Shown here: positions 1-5,057 of the stretch, one piece after another
Position numbering within the stretch: position 1 is the first letter of the stretch
Layout of the letters: every line of letters starts with the position of its first letter
DNA from: Actinomycetes bacterium
GTDB taxonomy: Bacteria; Actinomycetota; Thermoleophilia; Solirubrobacterales; Solirubrobacteraceae
NCBI GenBank assembly: GCA_023404805.1
Contig: JAEYAL010000164.1
Location: 1-7,970 of the forward strand
DNA: 7,970 nucleotides
Direction of reading: 5' to 3'
The notes under the pieces: model-generated
The model's database searches: none
Told to the model about the DNA's origin: nothing
The model's input: the letters and a program-made list of their open reading frames with translations, nothing else
Program-made: the position numbers and the translations under genes

Positions 1-161
1 CCCGTCAGCTCGCCGGTCGTGCGGACAGGGCCGTCGGGCACCGGCGGCTCGGGCTGCAGCGCCCACGCGAGTCCGAGCAGCAGCGCCGCCACGCTCACGG
101 CTGCCAGGGCGGCGGCACGCGCGCGCCGCCGGCGCCAGAACGTGCCGCGAAGGAGAGCCAC
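1..161 (-). CDS. N-terminus of a membrane-anchored protein, runs off left edge
   Basis: Reading the minus strand from a GTG at 161-159 gives 53 open codons to the window edge. The product begins MALLRGTFWRRRRARAAA, a basic cytoplasmic stretch with four consecutive Arg. A hydrophobic helix of about 20 residues follows (roughly residues 16-35, containing AALLLGLAWAL), then a Pro/Glu-rich extracytoplasmic linker (QPEPPVPDGP). This is the layout of an N-in, C-out single-pass anchor or an uncleaved signal. An in-frame TGA lies 14 codons upstream, and this GTG is the only start codon in between. No good Shine-Dalgarno is visible. The gene runs in the same direction as the glycosidase-like gene 106 bp upstream, so they may be co-transcribed. 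The functional domain lies outside the window, so no function can be named. Confidence 0.6.
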   Translation of the reverse strand, partial: MALLRGTFWRRRRARAAALAAVSVAALLLGLAWALQPEPPVPDGPVRTTGELT

Positions 162-267
162 CTCAGCATCTTGCGCAGATGCGCGGGCCGGAGCAACCGG
201 TCACCCCGCGACGGCGCCGGCAGCCCTCCGCCCTGAACGCCGAAAATCGGCCTTCCCTGCGGACCCC

Positions 268-1638
268 TCAGCGCAGGCGCGTGCTCAACCGGACCACCGT
301 CACGTCGTCGCTCACCCGCAGGTCGAGCCCGGTGAGGAACGGGAGCTGCCAGCTCGTGCGGCCGCCGGCGATCGTCCTGACGCGCCCGACGAGGTACCGC
401 TCGCCGAGATCCAGGTGCACCTTGGTGGTCGGGGCGCCGATCGGCTCGACCTTCGCGGTGTCCCACAGCGAACGCTCCCGCCAGAGCGCGAGGACGAGCG
501 AGCCGTCGGAGTGGCGCAGGGCGATGATCCGCACGTCGTCCGGCAGCTTGCCTTTCGGCTTGACCGCCACCGGCGCCGTCGCGAGCTTCACGTCGCCCTT
601 GGGGTCGCGCAGCTCCGCCATCAGCCGGCGCACCGCGCCGTAGGCCGGCTTCGGCGTCCCGTCGGTCCGCAGCAGCCCGAAGTGCGCCTCGACGCGCTTC
701 TTGTCGGGGTCGTCGAAGCGGTCGACGAGGTCGAACAGGTACGTGCGCGGGATCCCGCGGCGGAACGCTTCGAGTAGGCCTTTGGGGGCGTAGCGCGCCG
801 CCACCGCCTCCGAGACGCCGGGCTGCGAGTAGGTCCCGTCGGTCGAGGTGTGGACGCCGGTCTCCGTGACGACGGTGGCGCCGCCCGGCAGAAGCTGCTG
901 CGCGGGCGGGACGAACATGTCGAAGCCCAGGGCGCCGTAACGGCCACCGCTGTAGGCGTGGGCGTTCGCGTAGTCGGCGAGGCCCGAGAGGCTGCCGTAC
1001 CAGCGCTGGTTCGCCGGCCGCGCGGTGCTCGGGCCGTAGACCGCGAGGCGGTCGGCGCCCGGCGTGGCGCCCAGCGCCGCGACGAGCGACCGCTGGTGGG
1101 CTAGCGCCGTCAGCCCCCAGTCGGCCGGCCCGGCCAGGTCCGGCTCGTTCGTGCCTTCGACCGCCTCGGCGTACGGCAGCAGCTTGGTGCGGAAGACCTC
1201 GTAGACGCGGTCCAGCGGCCCAGCGCTGTAGCGGCCGAAGGCGTCGCCGAGCTGCACGTCGAGTTTGAACCCGGCCTTGCCCATCTCCATCTGCCGCTGC
1301 GTCCCCCAGTCGCCGCTCACGAGGTGCACGTCGACGCGGGCCCGCGAGATGCCCGAGCCGCGCAGCGCCTGCATGAGGTTCGGCCAGCGATCGGGCGTGT
1401 AGGCGCCGCTCTTGCTCCACGTGTCGAGGTTGATGCCGACGCTGTCGCTGGCCCGGCGCGCGGGCGCGGTGCTGACCTGGAGCCAGCCCGTCGGCCGTGC
1501 CGTGACCGTCTGCGGCGCGCTCGGCCCGAAGACGGCGCGCGGCCCCTGCTCGACGCCGGCCTGCGCGACCGCGGGCGCGAGGAGGCAGGCGCCCAGCACC
1601 ACCGCAGCGCGATTTCTGAGGACAGCAGCATGGGACAC
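268..1638 (-). CDS. Secreted glycoside hydrolase-like TIM-barrel protein
   Basis: This encodes 456 residues from GTG 1638. The start was chosen because it places a classical signal peptide at the terminus: MSHAAVLRNR, a hydrophobic core AAVVLGACLLAPA, and an AQA/G cleavage site near residue 27. An ATG at 1704 would bury the signal behind 22 extra residues. The central part looks like a clan GH-A (beta/alpha)8 barrel: GINLDTW at the first strand, ARVDVH, EGTNEPDL with a likely acid/base Glu near residue 165, NAHAYSGG, and TVVTETGVHTS with a likely nucleophile Glu near residue 259. An 'NEP' followed about 95 residues later by a strand-end Glu is typical of the clan. The last 100 or so residues look like a beta-sandwich tail (SLVLALWRE, VHLDLGERYLVG). 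Substrate and GH family cannot be told from sequence alone. It probably acts outside the membrane on a polysaccharide or glycoconjugate. The fold and catalytic pair are inferences from motifs. Confidence 0.72.
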   Translation of the reverse strand: MSHAAVLRNRAAVVLGACLLAPAVAQAGVEQGPRAVFGPSAPQTVTARPTGWLQVSTAPARRASDSVGINLDTWSKSGAYTPDRWPNLMQALRGSGISRARVDVHLVSGDWGTQRQMEMGKAGFKLDVQLGDAFGRYSAGPLDRVYEVFRTKLLPYAEAVEGTNEPDLAGPADWGLTALAHQRSLVAALGATPGADRLAVYGPSTARPANQRWYGSLSGLADYANAHAYSGGRYGALGFDMFVPPAQQLLPGGATVVTETGVHTSTDGTYSQPGVSEAVAARYAPKGLLEAFRRGIPRTYLFDLVDRFDDPDKKRVEAHFGLLRTDGTPKPAYGAVRRLMAELRDPKGDVKLATAPVAVKPKGKLPDDVRIIALRHSDGSLVLALWRERSLWDTAKVEPIGAPTTKVHLDLGERYLVGRVRTIAGGRTSWQLPFLTGLDLRVSDDVTVVRLSTRLR

Positions 1639-1645
1639 GAGACGG

Positions 1646-1674
1646 ACCGTAGCGAGTAGTCGGCGACCAGTCCA
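1646..1674 (-). promoter_or_regulatory. Candidate promoter of the glycosidase-like gene (near-leaderless)
   Basis: On the minus strand a TGGACT (1674-1669, four of six matches to TTGACA) is followed after 17 nt by TACGGT (1651-1646). The GTG start then comes 7 nt later. There is no Shine-Dalgarno between them, so transcription would begin at or within a few bases of the start codon. This is a prediction from spacing and consensus only. Confidence 0.35.
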
Positions 1675-1785
1675 GCGACCGGTGCAATGCGGGCGCGCGG
1701 CCACCGCGGCCGGGCGGGACGCCGCGAGCCGCCGCGCGCCTCTACCCTGTGGCGCCTGCGCCCGAAGCTACGCGCGCGCATCTTC

Positions 1786-1806
1786 GACGGGGCCCTGCCC
1801 CGCGTC
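1786..1806 (+). other. Hairpin in the leader of the hydroxyacyl-CoA dehydrogenase gene
   Basis: CGGGGC (1788-1793) and GCCCCG (1797-1802) form a 6-bp stem with a CCT loop. GAC and GTC just outside could add pairing with a small bulge. It sits about 30 nt upstream of the Shine-Dalgarno of the dehydrogenase gene, in the 205-bp divergent gap 1639-1843. A TACCCT at 1743-1748 in the same gap is a possible -10 box for the plus-strand gene, but no matching -35 was found. Confidence 0.25.
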
Positions 1807-1830
1807 GCCAACGAACCCCACCTTCACCCC

Positions 1831-1838
1831 AGAGGAAG
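1831..1838 (+). promoter_or_regulatory. Ribosome binding site of the dehydrogenase gene
   Basis: AGAGGAAG at 1831-1838 lies just upstream of ATG 1844, with GAGGA ending 7 nt before the start. It fixes the start of the dehydrogenase gene. Most other plus- and minus-strand genes in this window lack such a site. Confidence 0.7.
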
Positions 1839-1843
1839 CTCCC

Positions 1844-2641
1844 ATGGCAGAGAAGCTCGGCATCGCCGGCAGCGGCACGATCGCGACCGGCCTGGCCGCC
1901 GTTGGCTCGGTGACCGGCGAGGTCATCCTGTGGGCCCGCAGCGAAGCCTCCCAGCAGCGCGCGCAAGCCGCGATCGAGAAGGCCGCATCCCGCCTCGAGG
2001 GCGCTGACGTCTCGCGCGTCACCGTCACCACGAACCAGGACGACCTCGGCGCCGCGACGTTCCTCGTCGAGGCCGTGTCCGAGGACTACGACGTCAAGAC
2101 CCCGCTCCTGCAGAAGCTCGCCGAGCTTGCCGGCCCGGATGCCGTCCTCTCGACGACCACCTCGTCGCTGTCGATCGAGAAGCTCGCCGACCTCTCGGGC
2201 CTGGGCGAGCGCTTCGTCGGCCTGCACGTGTTCAACCCGGTCCCGCTGATGAAGCTGGTGGAGGTCATCTTCCCGGCCGCCGCCACCGACGCGACCAAGG
2301 ACCGCACCCGCGCGCTCGTCGAGGCCCTCGGCAAGACCGGCGTGGAAGTTCCGGACACCCCGGGCTTCGTCGTCAACCGCCTCCTCTTCCCGTACCTGTT
2401 CGACGCCGTGAAGCTCATGGAGGAGACGGGCCTCGATGCCAAGGCGATCGACACCTGCATGAAGCTCGGCGCCGGCCACCCGATGGGCCCGCTCGCCCTT
2501 CTCGACCTCGTCGGCCTCGACGTGTCGAAGGCCATCGGCGAGATGATCTCGACCGAGATCCCCGGCCTCGTCGACGAGAAGATCGCCGCGGGCGAGCTCG
2601 GCCGCAAGACCGGCTCGGGCATGTACCCGCCGCGCGCCTGA
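1844..2641 (+). CDS. 3-hydroxybutyryl-CoA dehydrogenase-like protein (3-hydroxyacyl-CoA dehydrogenase)
   Basis: The product has 265 residues and is a cytosolic oxidoreductase of the HBD/FadB2/PaaH type, interconverting 3-hydroxyacyl-CoA and 3-oxoacyl-CoA in fatty-acid or butanoate metabolism. The N-terminal Rossmann fold shows GIAGSGTIATG (residues 6-16). The catalytic His-Glu pair is in HVFNPVPLMKLVE (His128, Glu140). The conserved SSLSI (residues 107-111) and PGFVVNRLLFPYL (Asn178) follow, and the C-terminal dimerisation domain carries GAGHPMGPLALLDLVGLD and ends GRKTGSGMY. It is about 15-20 residues shorter than the well-known members (around 280-285), mostly after the second beta strand. 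At the end of that strand the usual acidic residue that selects NAD is replaced: VILWARSEAS has Ala31-Arg32-Ser33, which suggests NADP(H). A GAGGA ribosome site sets the start. It stands alone, with no thiolase or crotonase beside it. The family call is secure; cofactor and chain length are inferred. Confidence 0.92.
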   Translation: MAEKLGIAGSGTIATGLAAVGSVTGEVILWARSEASQQRAQAAIEKAASRLEGADVSRVTVTTNQDDLGAATFLVEAVSEDYDVKTPLLQKLAELAGPDAVLSTTTSSLSIEKLADLSGLGERFVGLHVFNPVPLMKLVEVIFPAAATDATKDRTRALVEALGKTGVEVPDTPGFVVNRLLFPYLFDAVKLMEETGLDAKAIDTCMKLGAGHPMGPLALLDLVGLDVSKAIGEMISTEIPGLVDEKIAAGELGRKTGSGMYPPRA

Positions 2642-2652
2642 ATCCGGGTGCT

Positions 2653-2673
2653 GGGGGCGTGCCATGCGCCCCC
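2653..2673 (+). terminator. Hairpin after the dehydrogenase gene, probable terminator
   Basis: GGGGGCG (2653-2659) pairs perfectly with CGCCCCC (2667-2673) around a 7-nt loop. It begins 12 nt after the stop codon. There is no T-run behind it, as is common for hairpin terminators in high-GC actinobacteria. Confidence 0.55.
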
Positions 2674-2690
2674 AATCTCCGGTGCGACCT

Positions 2691-2719
2691 GCGGTGCCTG
2701 CGCTTTAGGGCAGCACCGC
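2691..2719 (+). other. Bulged 10-bp hairpin of unknown role
   Basis: GCGGTGCCTGC (2691-2701) pairs with GCAGCACCGC (2710-2719) over 10 bp with one bulged C. The 8-nt loop is GCTTTAGG. It could be a second terminator for the dehydrogenase transcript or the first stem of a structured RNA that ends at the terminator at 2890-2917. Confidence 0.35.
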
Positions 2720-2754
2720 CGGTAAATCCGCTTTCCTCCCGCTCAGGCGCGAAT

Positions 2755-2856
2755 TTATGAACCCGCGGGTTCTCTAGAACGAACGTCCAGCGGGGTAAAG
2801 GCCGACGCCGATCTCGCCGAATCTATGAAGGCAACGATCGACTGGACACCGATCAT
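2755..2856 (-). CDS. Possible 33-residue small ORF (low confidence)
   Basis: On the minus strand GGAGG (2867-2863) stands 6 nt before ATG 2856, an ideal ribosome site in a window where such sites are scarce. The frame encodes 33 residues beginning MIGVQSIVAFIDSARSASAF and ends at TAA 2757-2755. Against it: the codons include ATA, two AGA and TCT, which are rare in the neighbouring genes, and the peptide has no recognisable motif. It runs opposite to both neighbours. It could be a real micro-peptide, a leader peptide, or a chance match. Confidence 0.2.
   Translation of the reverse strand: MIGVQSIVAFIDSARSASAFTPLDVRSREPAGS
2759..2772. repeat. Perfect 14-bp palindrome
   Basis: GAACCCGCGGGTTC is its own reverse complement. 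An overlapping inverted repeat follows directly: GTTCT (2769-2773), CT, AGAAC (2776-2780). Such paired inverted repeats in an intergenic region may be a protein-binding site, but no regulator family is assigned. Confidence 0.4.
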
Positions 2857-2889
2857 TGTCTTCCTCCAGATGTTGGTGACACACACTGG

Positions 2890-2917
2890 GAAAGGCCCGG
2901 CGAAAGCCGGGCCTTTC
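2890..2917 (+). terminator. Strong intrinsic terminator with no clear upstream gene
   Basis: GAAAGGCCCGGC (2890-2901) and GCCGGGCCTTTC (2906-2917) form a perfect 12-bp stem capped by a GAAA tetraloop. The A-tract/T-tract flanks are typical of intrinsic terminators, and ACGTTTCT follows. It lies about 250 nt beyond the dehydrogenase stop, which already has its own hairpin, so it may end a separate short transcript. Confidence 0.75.
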
Positions 2918-3001
2918 ACGTTTCTGGGGCCGTCTCGCTCGACCGGAGCCCGCGCACCCCGCCGGGGTCCACCGCCGAGCCCGCCGCGTCCGCCGACCCT
3001 C

Positions 3002-3007
3002 TAGCCT
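3002..3007 (+). promoter_or_regulatory. Candidate -10 box of a leaderless transcript
   Basis: TAGCCT ends 8 nt before the GTG start of the cobalamin-binding-like gene. There is no Shine-Dalgarno in the intervening GCTGGGCC. No good -35 hexamer is seen at the expected distance, so this rests on position alone. Confidence 0.25.
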
Positions 3008-3015
3008 GCTGGGCC

Positions 3016-3906
3016 GTGCGCATCGTCAGCCTCGTCCCCCACGCCACTGAGCTGCTCTTCGCGCTCGACCTCGAAGACGACGTCGTCGGCGTCACCCACG
3101 AGTGCGACTACCCGTGGCAGGCGACCGAGCTGCCCAAGGTCACCCGCGACCGCCTGCCCAGCGACCTGACGGCGATCGAGATCGACGAGGCTGTCCGCGA
3201 GCAGACCTCCGGCGGCGAGTCGATCTACGAGCTCGACATCGAAGCGCTCCGCGAGCTGGACCCCGATCTGATCGTGACGCAGTCGCTCTGCACCGTCTGC
3301 GCCGTCGCCGTCGAAGACGTCGAGGCCATCGCCCAGACCTTCGAGCGCCCACCGCAGGTCGTCGCGCTCGACCCGCACACACTCGGGGAGGCCCTCGGCG
3401 ACATCCGCACCATCGCGCAGCTCACCGACCGCAAGGACGAAGGCGTCGACCTCGTCGAAGAGCTCGCGGCCCGCATCGACCGGGTGCGTCTCGCCTCGCG
3501 CGGCCTCGACAAGCCCAAGGTGCTCGCCGTCGAGTGGCTCGACCCGCTCTTCATCGGCGGACACTGGGTGCCGCAGATGATCGACTACGCAGGCGGCGAA
3601 GACGTGCTCGGGCTCCCCGGCGAACACTCCGAGACGATGCCCTGGGAGGTCGCCGCCGCCGCCTCGCCGGACGTCGTGATCGTCATGCCGTGCGGCCGCG
3701 GCGTCGACGAGGCGCGCGAGGAAGCGCTGGGGCACTGGGACAAGCTCGCCGTGCTCGGCGCCGACAAGATCTACGCCGTCAACGCCAGCGCGTACTTCTC
3801 GCGCCCAGGGCCGCGGCTCGTCGACGGCTTGGAGCTGCTGAGCGCGCTGCTGCACCCGACGAGCGGCATCGAGGCGCCCGACGGGTCCTACGTCGAAGTG
3901 CGCTAG
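3016..3906 (+). CDS. Cobalamin-binding protein-like, BtuF/periplasmic-binding fold, no signal peptide
   Basis: The product has 296 residues of the vitamin B12/iron-siderophore ABC binding-protein fold (Peripla_BP_2, COG0614). It begins directly with the first strand, MRIVSLVPHATELLFAL, which matches the usual start of this subfamily. No secretion signal or lipobox precedes it, so the protein appears cytosolic. Subfamily hallmarks seen: GVTHECDYP (26-33), LIVTQSLCTVCAV (85-97, Cys92 and Cys95), VLAVEWLDPLFIGGHWVP (169-186), YAGGEDVLG, PDVVIVMPCG, and AYFSRPGPRLVDGLELL (259-275) near the end. Related genes are usually annotated as cobalamin-binding protein. No BtuC/BtuD transporter genes are nearby, and no cobalamin riboswitch was recognised upstream. 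Ligand binding is therefore inferred from the family only, and the conserved Cys and His residues could also serve a metal or haem-like ligand. The GTG start is preceded by a -10-like box rather than a ribosome site. It converges with the rhomboid gene 63 bp downstream. Confidence 0.85.
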   Translation: MRIVSLVPHATELLFALDLEDDVVGVTHECDYPWQATELPKVTRDRLPSDLTAIEIDEAVREQTSGGESIYELDIEALRELDPDLIVTQSLCTVCAVAVEDVEAIAQTFERPPQVVALDPHTLGEALGDIRTIAQLTDRKDEGVDLVEELAARIDRVRLASRGLDKPKVLAVEWLDPLFIGGHWVPQMIDYAGGEDVLGLPGEHSETMPWEVAAAASPDVVIVMPCGRGVDEAREEALGHWDKLAVLGADKIYAVNASAYFSRPGPRLVDGLELLSALLHPTSGIEAPDGSYVEVR

Positions 3907-3950
3907 AGCGTCGGCTCTGGGGCGGCGTGGCGCGTCTGCACGGCGTGCGG
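3905..3950. terminator. Short hairpins in the convergent gap
   Basis: In the 63 bp between the two convergent stop codons, AGAGC (3905-3909) pairs with GCTCT (3914-3918) over a 4-nt loop. GCAC (3938-3941) pairs with GTGC (3945-3948). Both stems are short and lack a T-run. They may act as a weak shared terminator. Confidence 0.25.
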
Positions 3951-3969
3951 GGTCACCGGAACCATCCAG

Positions 3970-4869
3970 CTAGACGACCGCGCGCATGTCGGCGACCGCG
4001 ATGCCGCCGATGAACAGCGCCACGAGCGCCACTGAGAGCACCGCGACGACCGCCGCGCGGTTCCGCGCGAGCGGCCCGAACGCGATCCAGCCCGCGATGC
4101 CGCCGGCGATGAAGCCGCCGACGTGGCCGCCGATCGAGATGTTGAAGCCCGGGATAAAGCCGATCGCGAAGTTCAGCACCGCGATCATGAGCAGATCGTT
4201 CGTGAGCGAATCGATCCGCCGCAGCCGTGACACCACGAGCGCCGCACCGAGGAGGCCGAACGCGGCGCCCGACGCGCCGACGGTGAGCGTCTGCGGACCC
4301 GAGTACAGCATCGCGCCGATCGAGCCGCCGAGCAGGCTGACGAAATAGAGCAGCCCGAAGCGCAGGCGGCCGAGGCTCGGCTCCAGCAGCTGGCCGAACA
4401 TCCAGATGAAGTACATGTTGAACGCGATGTGCAGCAGGCCGCTGTGCAAGAAGCCCGACGTGATCAGGCGGTACCACTCGCCCTCGGCCACGCCGATCTG
4501 ATCGGTGCAGATCAGGTTGCCGCCCTGCGTGAAGCCCTCGACGCAGCGGCTGACCACCAGCGCGCCCTCCGTCGTGAGCGACGAGCCGCTGCTCGTGAGC
4601 GGGTTGCCGCTGGTGCCCGCCAGGAGGAAGCCGACCACGAAGACCGCGATGTTGATGCCGATGATCGCCTTGGTGACCATGAGGTCGTCGGCCAGGGCGA
4701 ACTTGCGCTGCGGCGCGCAGTCCGGGCACCGGTAGCCCATCGGCGAGTCCCGCATGCAGTCCGAGCAGATCGGCTTCTCGCAGTTCTGGCACCGCACGTT
4801 CGTCGGGCGGTTCGGGTGCCGGAAGCAGACGGCTTCAGCGGTGGCGTTGTCGCCGGTCGACTGCGTCAT
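3970..4869 (-). CDS. Rhomboid family intramembrane serine protease with N-terminal zinc finger
   Basis: The product has 299 residues. The N-terminal 52 residues hold eight possible metal ligands in a B-box-like order: Cys15, His18 (CFRHP), Cys27, Cys30 (CQNC), Cys35, Cys38 (CSDC), Cys48, Cys51 (CPDC). The rhomboid domain follows, with TM segments around 67-84, 134-160, 169-189, 196-214, 224-240, 246-265 and 271-292. Its signature elements are GFLHSGLLHIAFNMYF (His142, His147, Asn151), GASGAAFGLLGA with the nucleophile Ser200, and GGHVGGF with catalytic His249. It should cut single-pass membrane proteins within the bilayer; substrates are unknown. A roughly 45-residue loop between the first and second TM contains Cys109 and Cys121, which could form an extracytoplasmic disulfide. 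The ATG follows GGAGGG with almost no spacer, too close for normal Shine-Dalgarno use, while TAAATT sits 6 nt upstream. Zinc-finger rhomboids of this type are common in actinobacteria. Confidence 0.93.
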   Translation of the reverse strand: MTQSTGDNATAEAVCFRHPNRPTNVRCQNCEKPICSDCMRDSPMGYRCPDCAPQRKFALADDLMVTKAIIGINIAVFVVGFLLAGTSGNPLTSSGSSLTTEGALVVSRCVEGFTQGGNLICTDQIGVAEGEWYRLITSGFLHSGLLHIAFNMYFIWMFGQLLEPSLGRLRFGLLYFVSLLGGSIGAMLYSGPQTLTVGASGAAFGLLGAALVVSRLRRIDSLTNDLLMIAVLNFAIGFIPGFNISIGGHVGGFIAGGIAGWIAFGPLARNRAAVVAVLSVALVALFIGGIAVADMRAVV

Positions 4870-4875
4870 CCCTCC

Positions 4876-4881
4876 AATTTA
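4876..4881 (-). promoter_or_regulatory. Candidate -10 box of the rhomboid gene
   Basis: On the minus strand TAAATT (4881-4876) is the most A/T-rich hexamer in the 39-bp gap and stands 6 nt before the ATG at 4869. That spacing would make the transcript leaderless or nearly so. No strong -35 hexamer was seen. Confidence 0.4.
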
Positions 4882-4892
4882 TCCGGAAGGGG

Positions 4893-4898
4893 TACCTT
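4893..4898 (+). promoter_or_regulatory. Candidate -10 box of the tRNA-Thr gene
   Basis: TACCTT lies 10 nt before the first base of the tRNA, a normal distance for a tRNA promoter with a short 5' leader. No clear -35 was found. The position where one would lie falls at the start of the divergent rhomboid gene. Confidence 0.3.
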
Positions 4899-4908
4899 GG
4901 AACTCCAC

Positions 4909-4981
4909 GCCGGGATAGCTCAGTTGGTAGAGCAACCGCCTTGTAAGCGGTAGGTCGAGGGTTCGAGTCCCTTTCCCGGCT
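4909..4981 (+). tRNA. tRNA-Thr (anticodon UGU)
   Basis: A complete cloverleaf can be drawn. The acceptor stem is GCCGGGA (4909-4915) with TCCCGGC (4974-4980) and discriminator T4981. The D arm is GCTC/GAGC around AGTTGGTA (4918-4933). The anticodon stem is ACCGC/GCGGT around CTTGTAA (4935-4951), with anticodon TGT at 4942-4944. The variable loop is AGGTC. The T arm is GAGGG/CCCTT around TTCGAGT (4957-4973), with one G-T pair at its base. It reads ACA codons and, by wobble, other threonine codons. The 3' CCA is not encoded. A small stem GTGCG/CGCAC (4996-5009) follows and may help end transcription. Confidence 0.97.
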
Positions 4982-5044
4982 TGCAGCCCCCGATTGTGCG
5001 GGCGCGCACGTAGGGGTGCGCCGTCGCGGGCGCGCGATGGGTAC

Positions 5045-5057
5045 GGTTCTGCGAACC
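5045..5057. promoter_or_regulatory. Inverted repeat abutting the FKBP start codon
   Basis: GGTTC (5045-5049) and GAACC (5053-5057) are perfect inverted arms around TGC, ending on the base before ATG 5058. The left arm overlaps TACGGT (5042-5047), a possible -10 box. An operator or a small 5' hairpin would both fit. No ribosome binding site is present. Confidence 0.3.

Larger units (their letters stand above)
2642..3015. other. 374-bp gene-free region with several hairpins
   Basis: No convincing full-length gene lies between the dehydrogenase and the cobalamin-binding-like gene. The stretch has A/T-rich patches (around 2721-2760 and 2850-2880) unlike the coding DNA on either side. It carries a hairpin after the dehydrogenase stop (2653-2673), a bulged 10-bp hairpin (2691-2719), a 14-bp palindrome (2759-2772), and a strong terminator (2890-2917) well separated from any known gene end. 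A small RNA, or a short peptide on the minus strand, would explain the layout. No known riboswitch core was recognised. Confidence 0.5.

Noticed and set aside
95..1687. A 530-codon minus-strand open frame overlapping the glycosidase-like gene
   Set aside because: It is a shifted reading of the real gene. The product is dominated by Arg, Ala and Pro with no fold motifs, whereas the other frame has a signal peptide and catalytic motifs.
2776..2790. LexA-box-like GAACGAACGTCC
   Set aside because: Only one good half-site. The second half (GTCC) departs from GTTC, and no SOS gene is next to it.
2825..3004. A 59-residue plus-strand ORF starting MKATIDWTP
   Set aside because: It has no ribosome site, translates straight through the strong terminator at 2890-2917, and ends in low-complexity Pro/Arg.
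2680..3015. Cobalamin riboswitch upstream of the cobalamin-binding-like gene
   Set aside because: I looked for the B12-box and the conserved core and did not find them. The gene also appears to start almost at its promoter, leaving no room for a leader.
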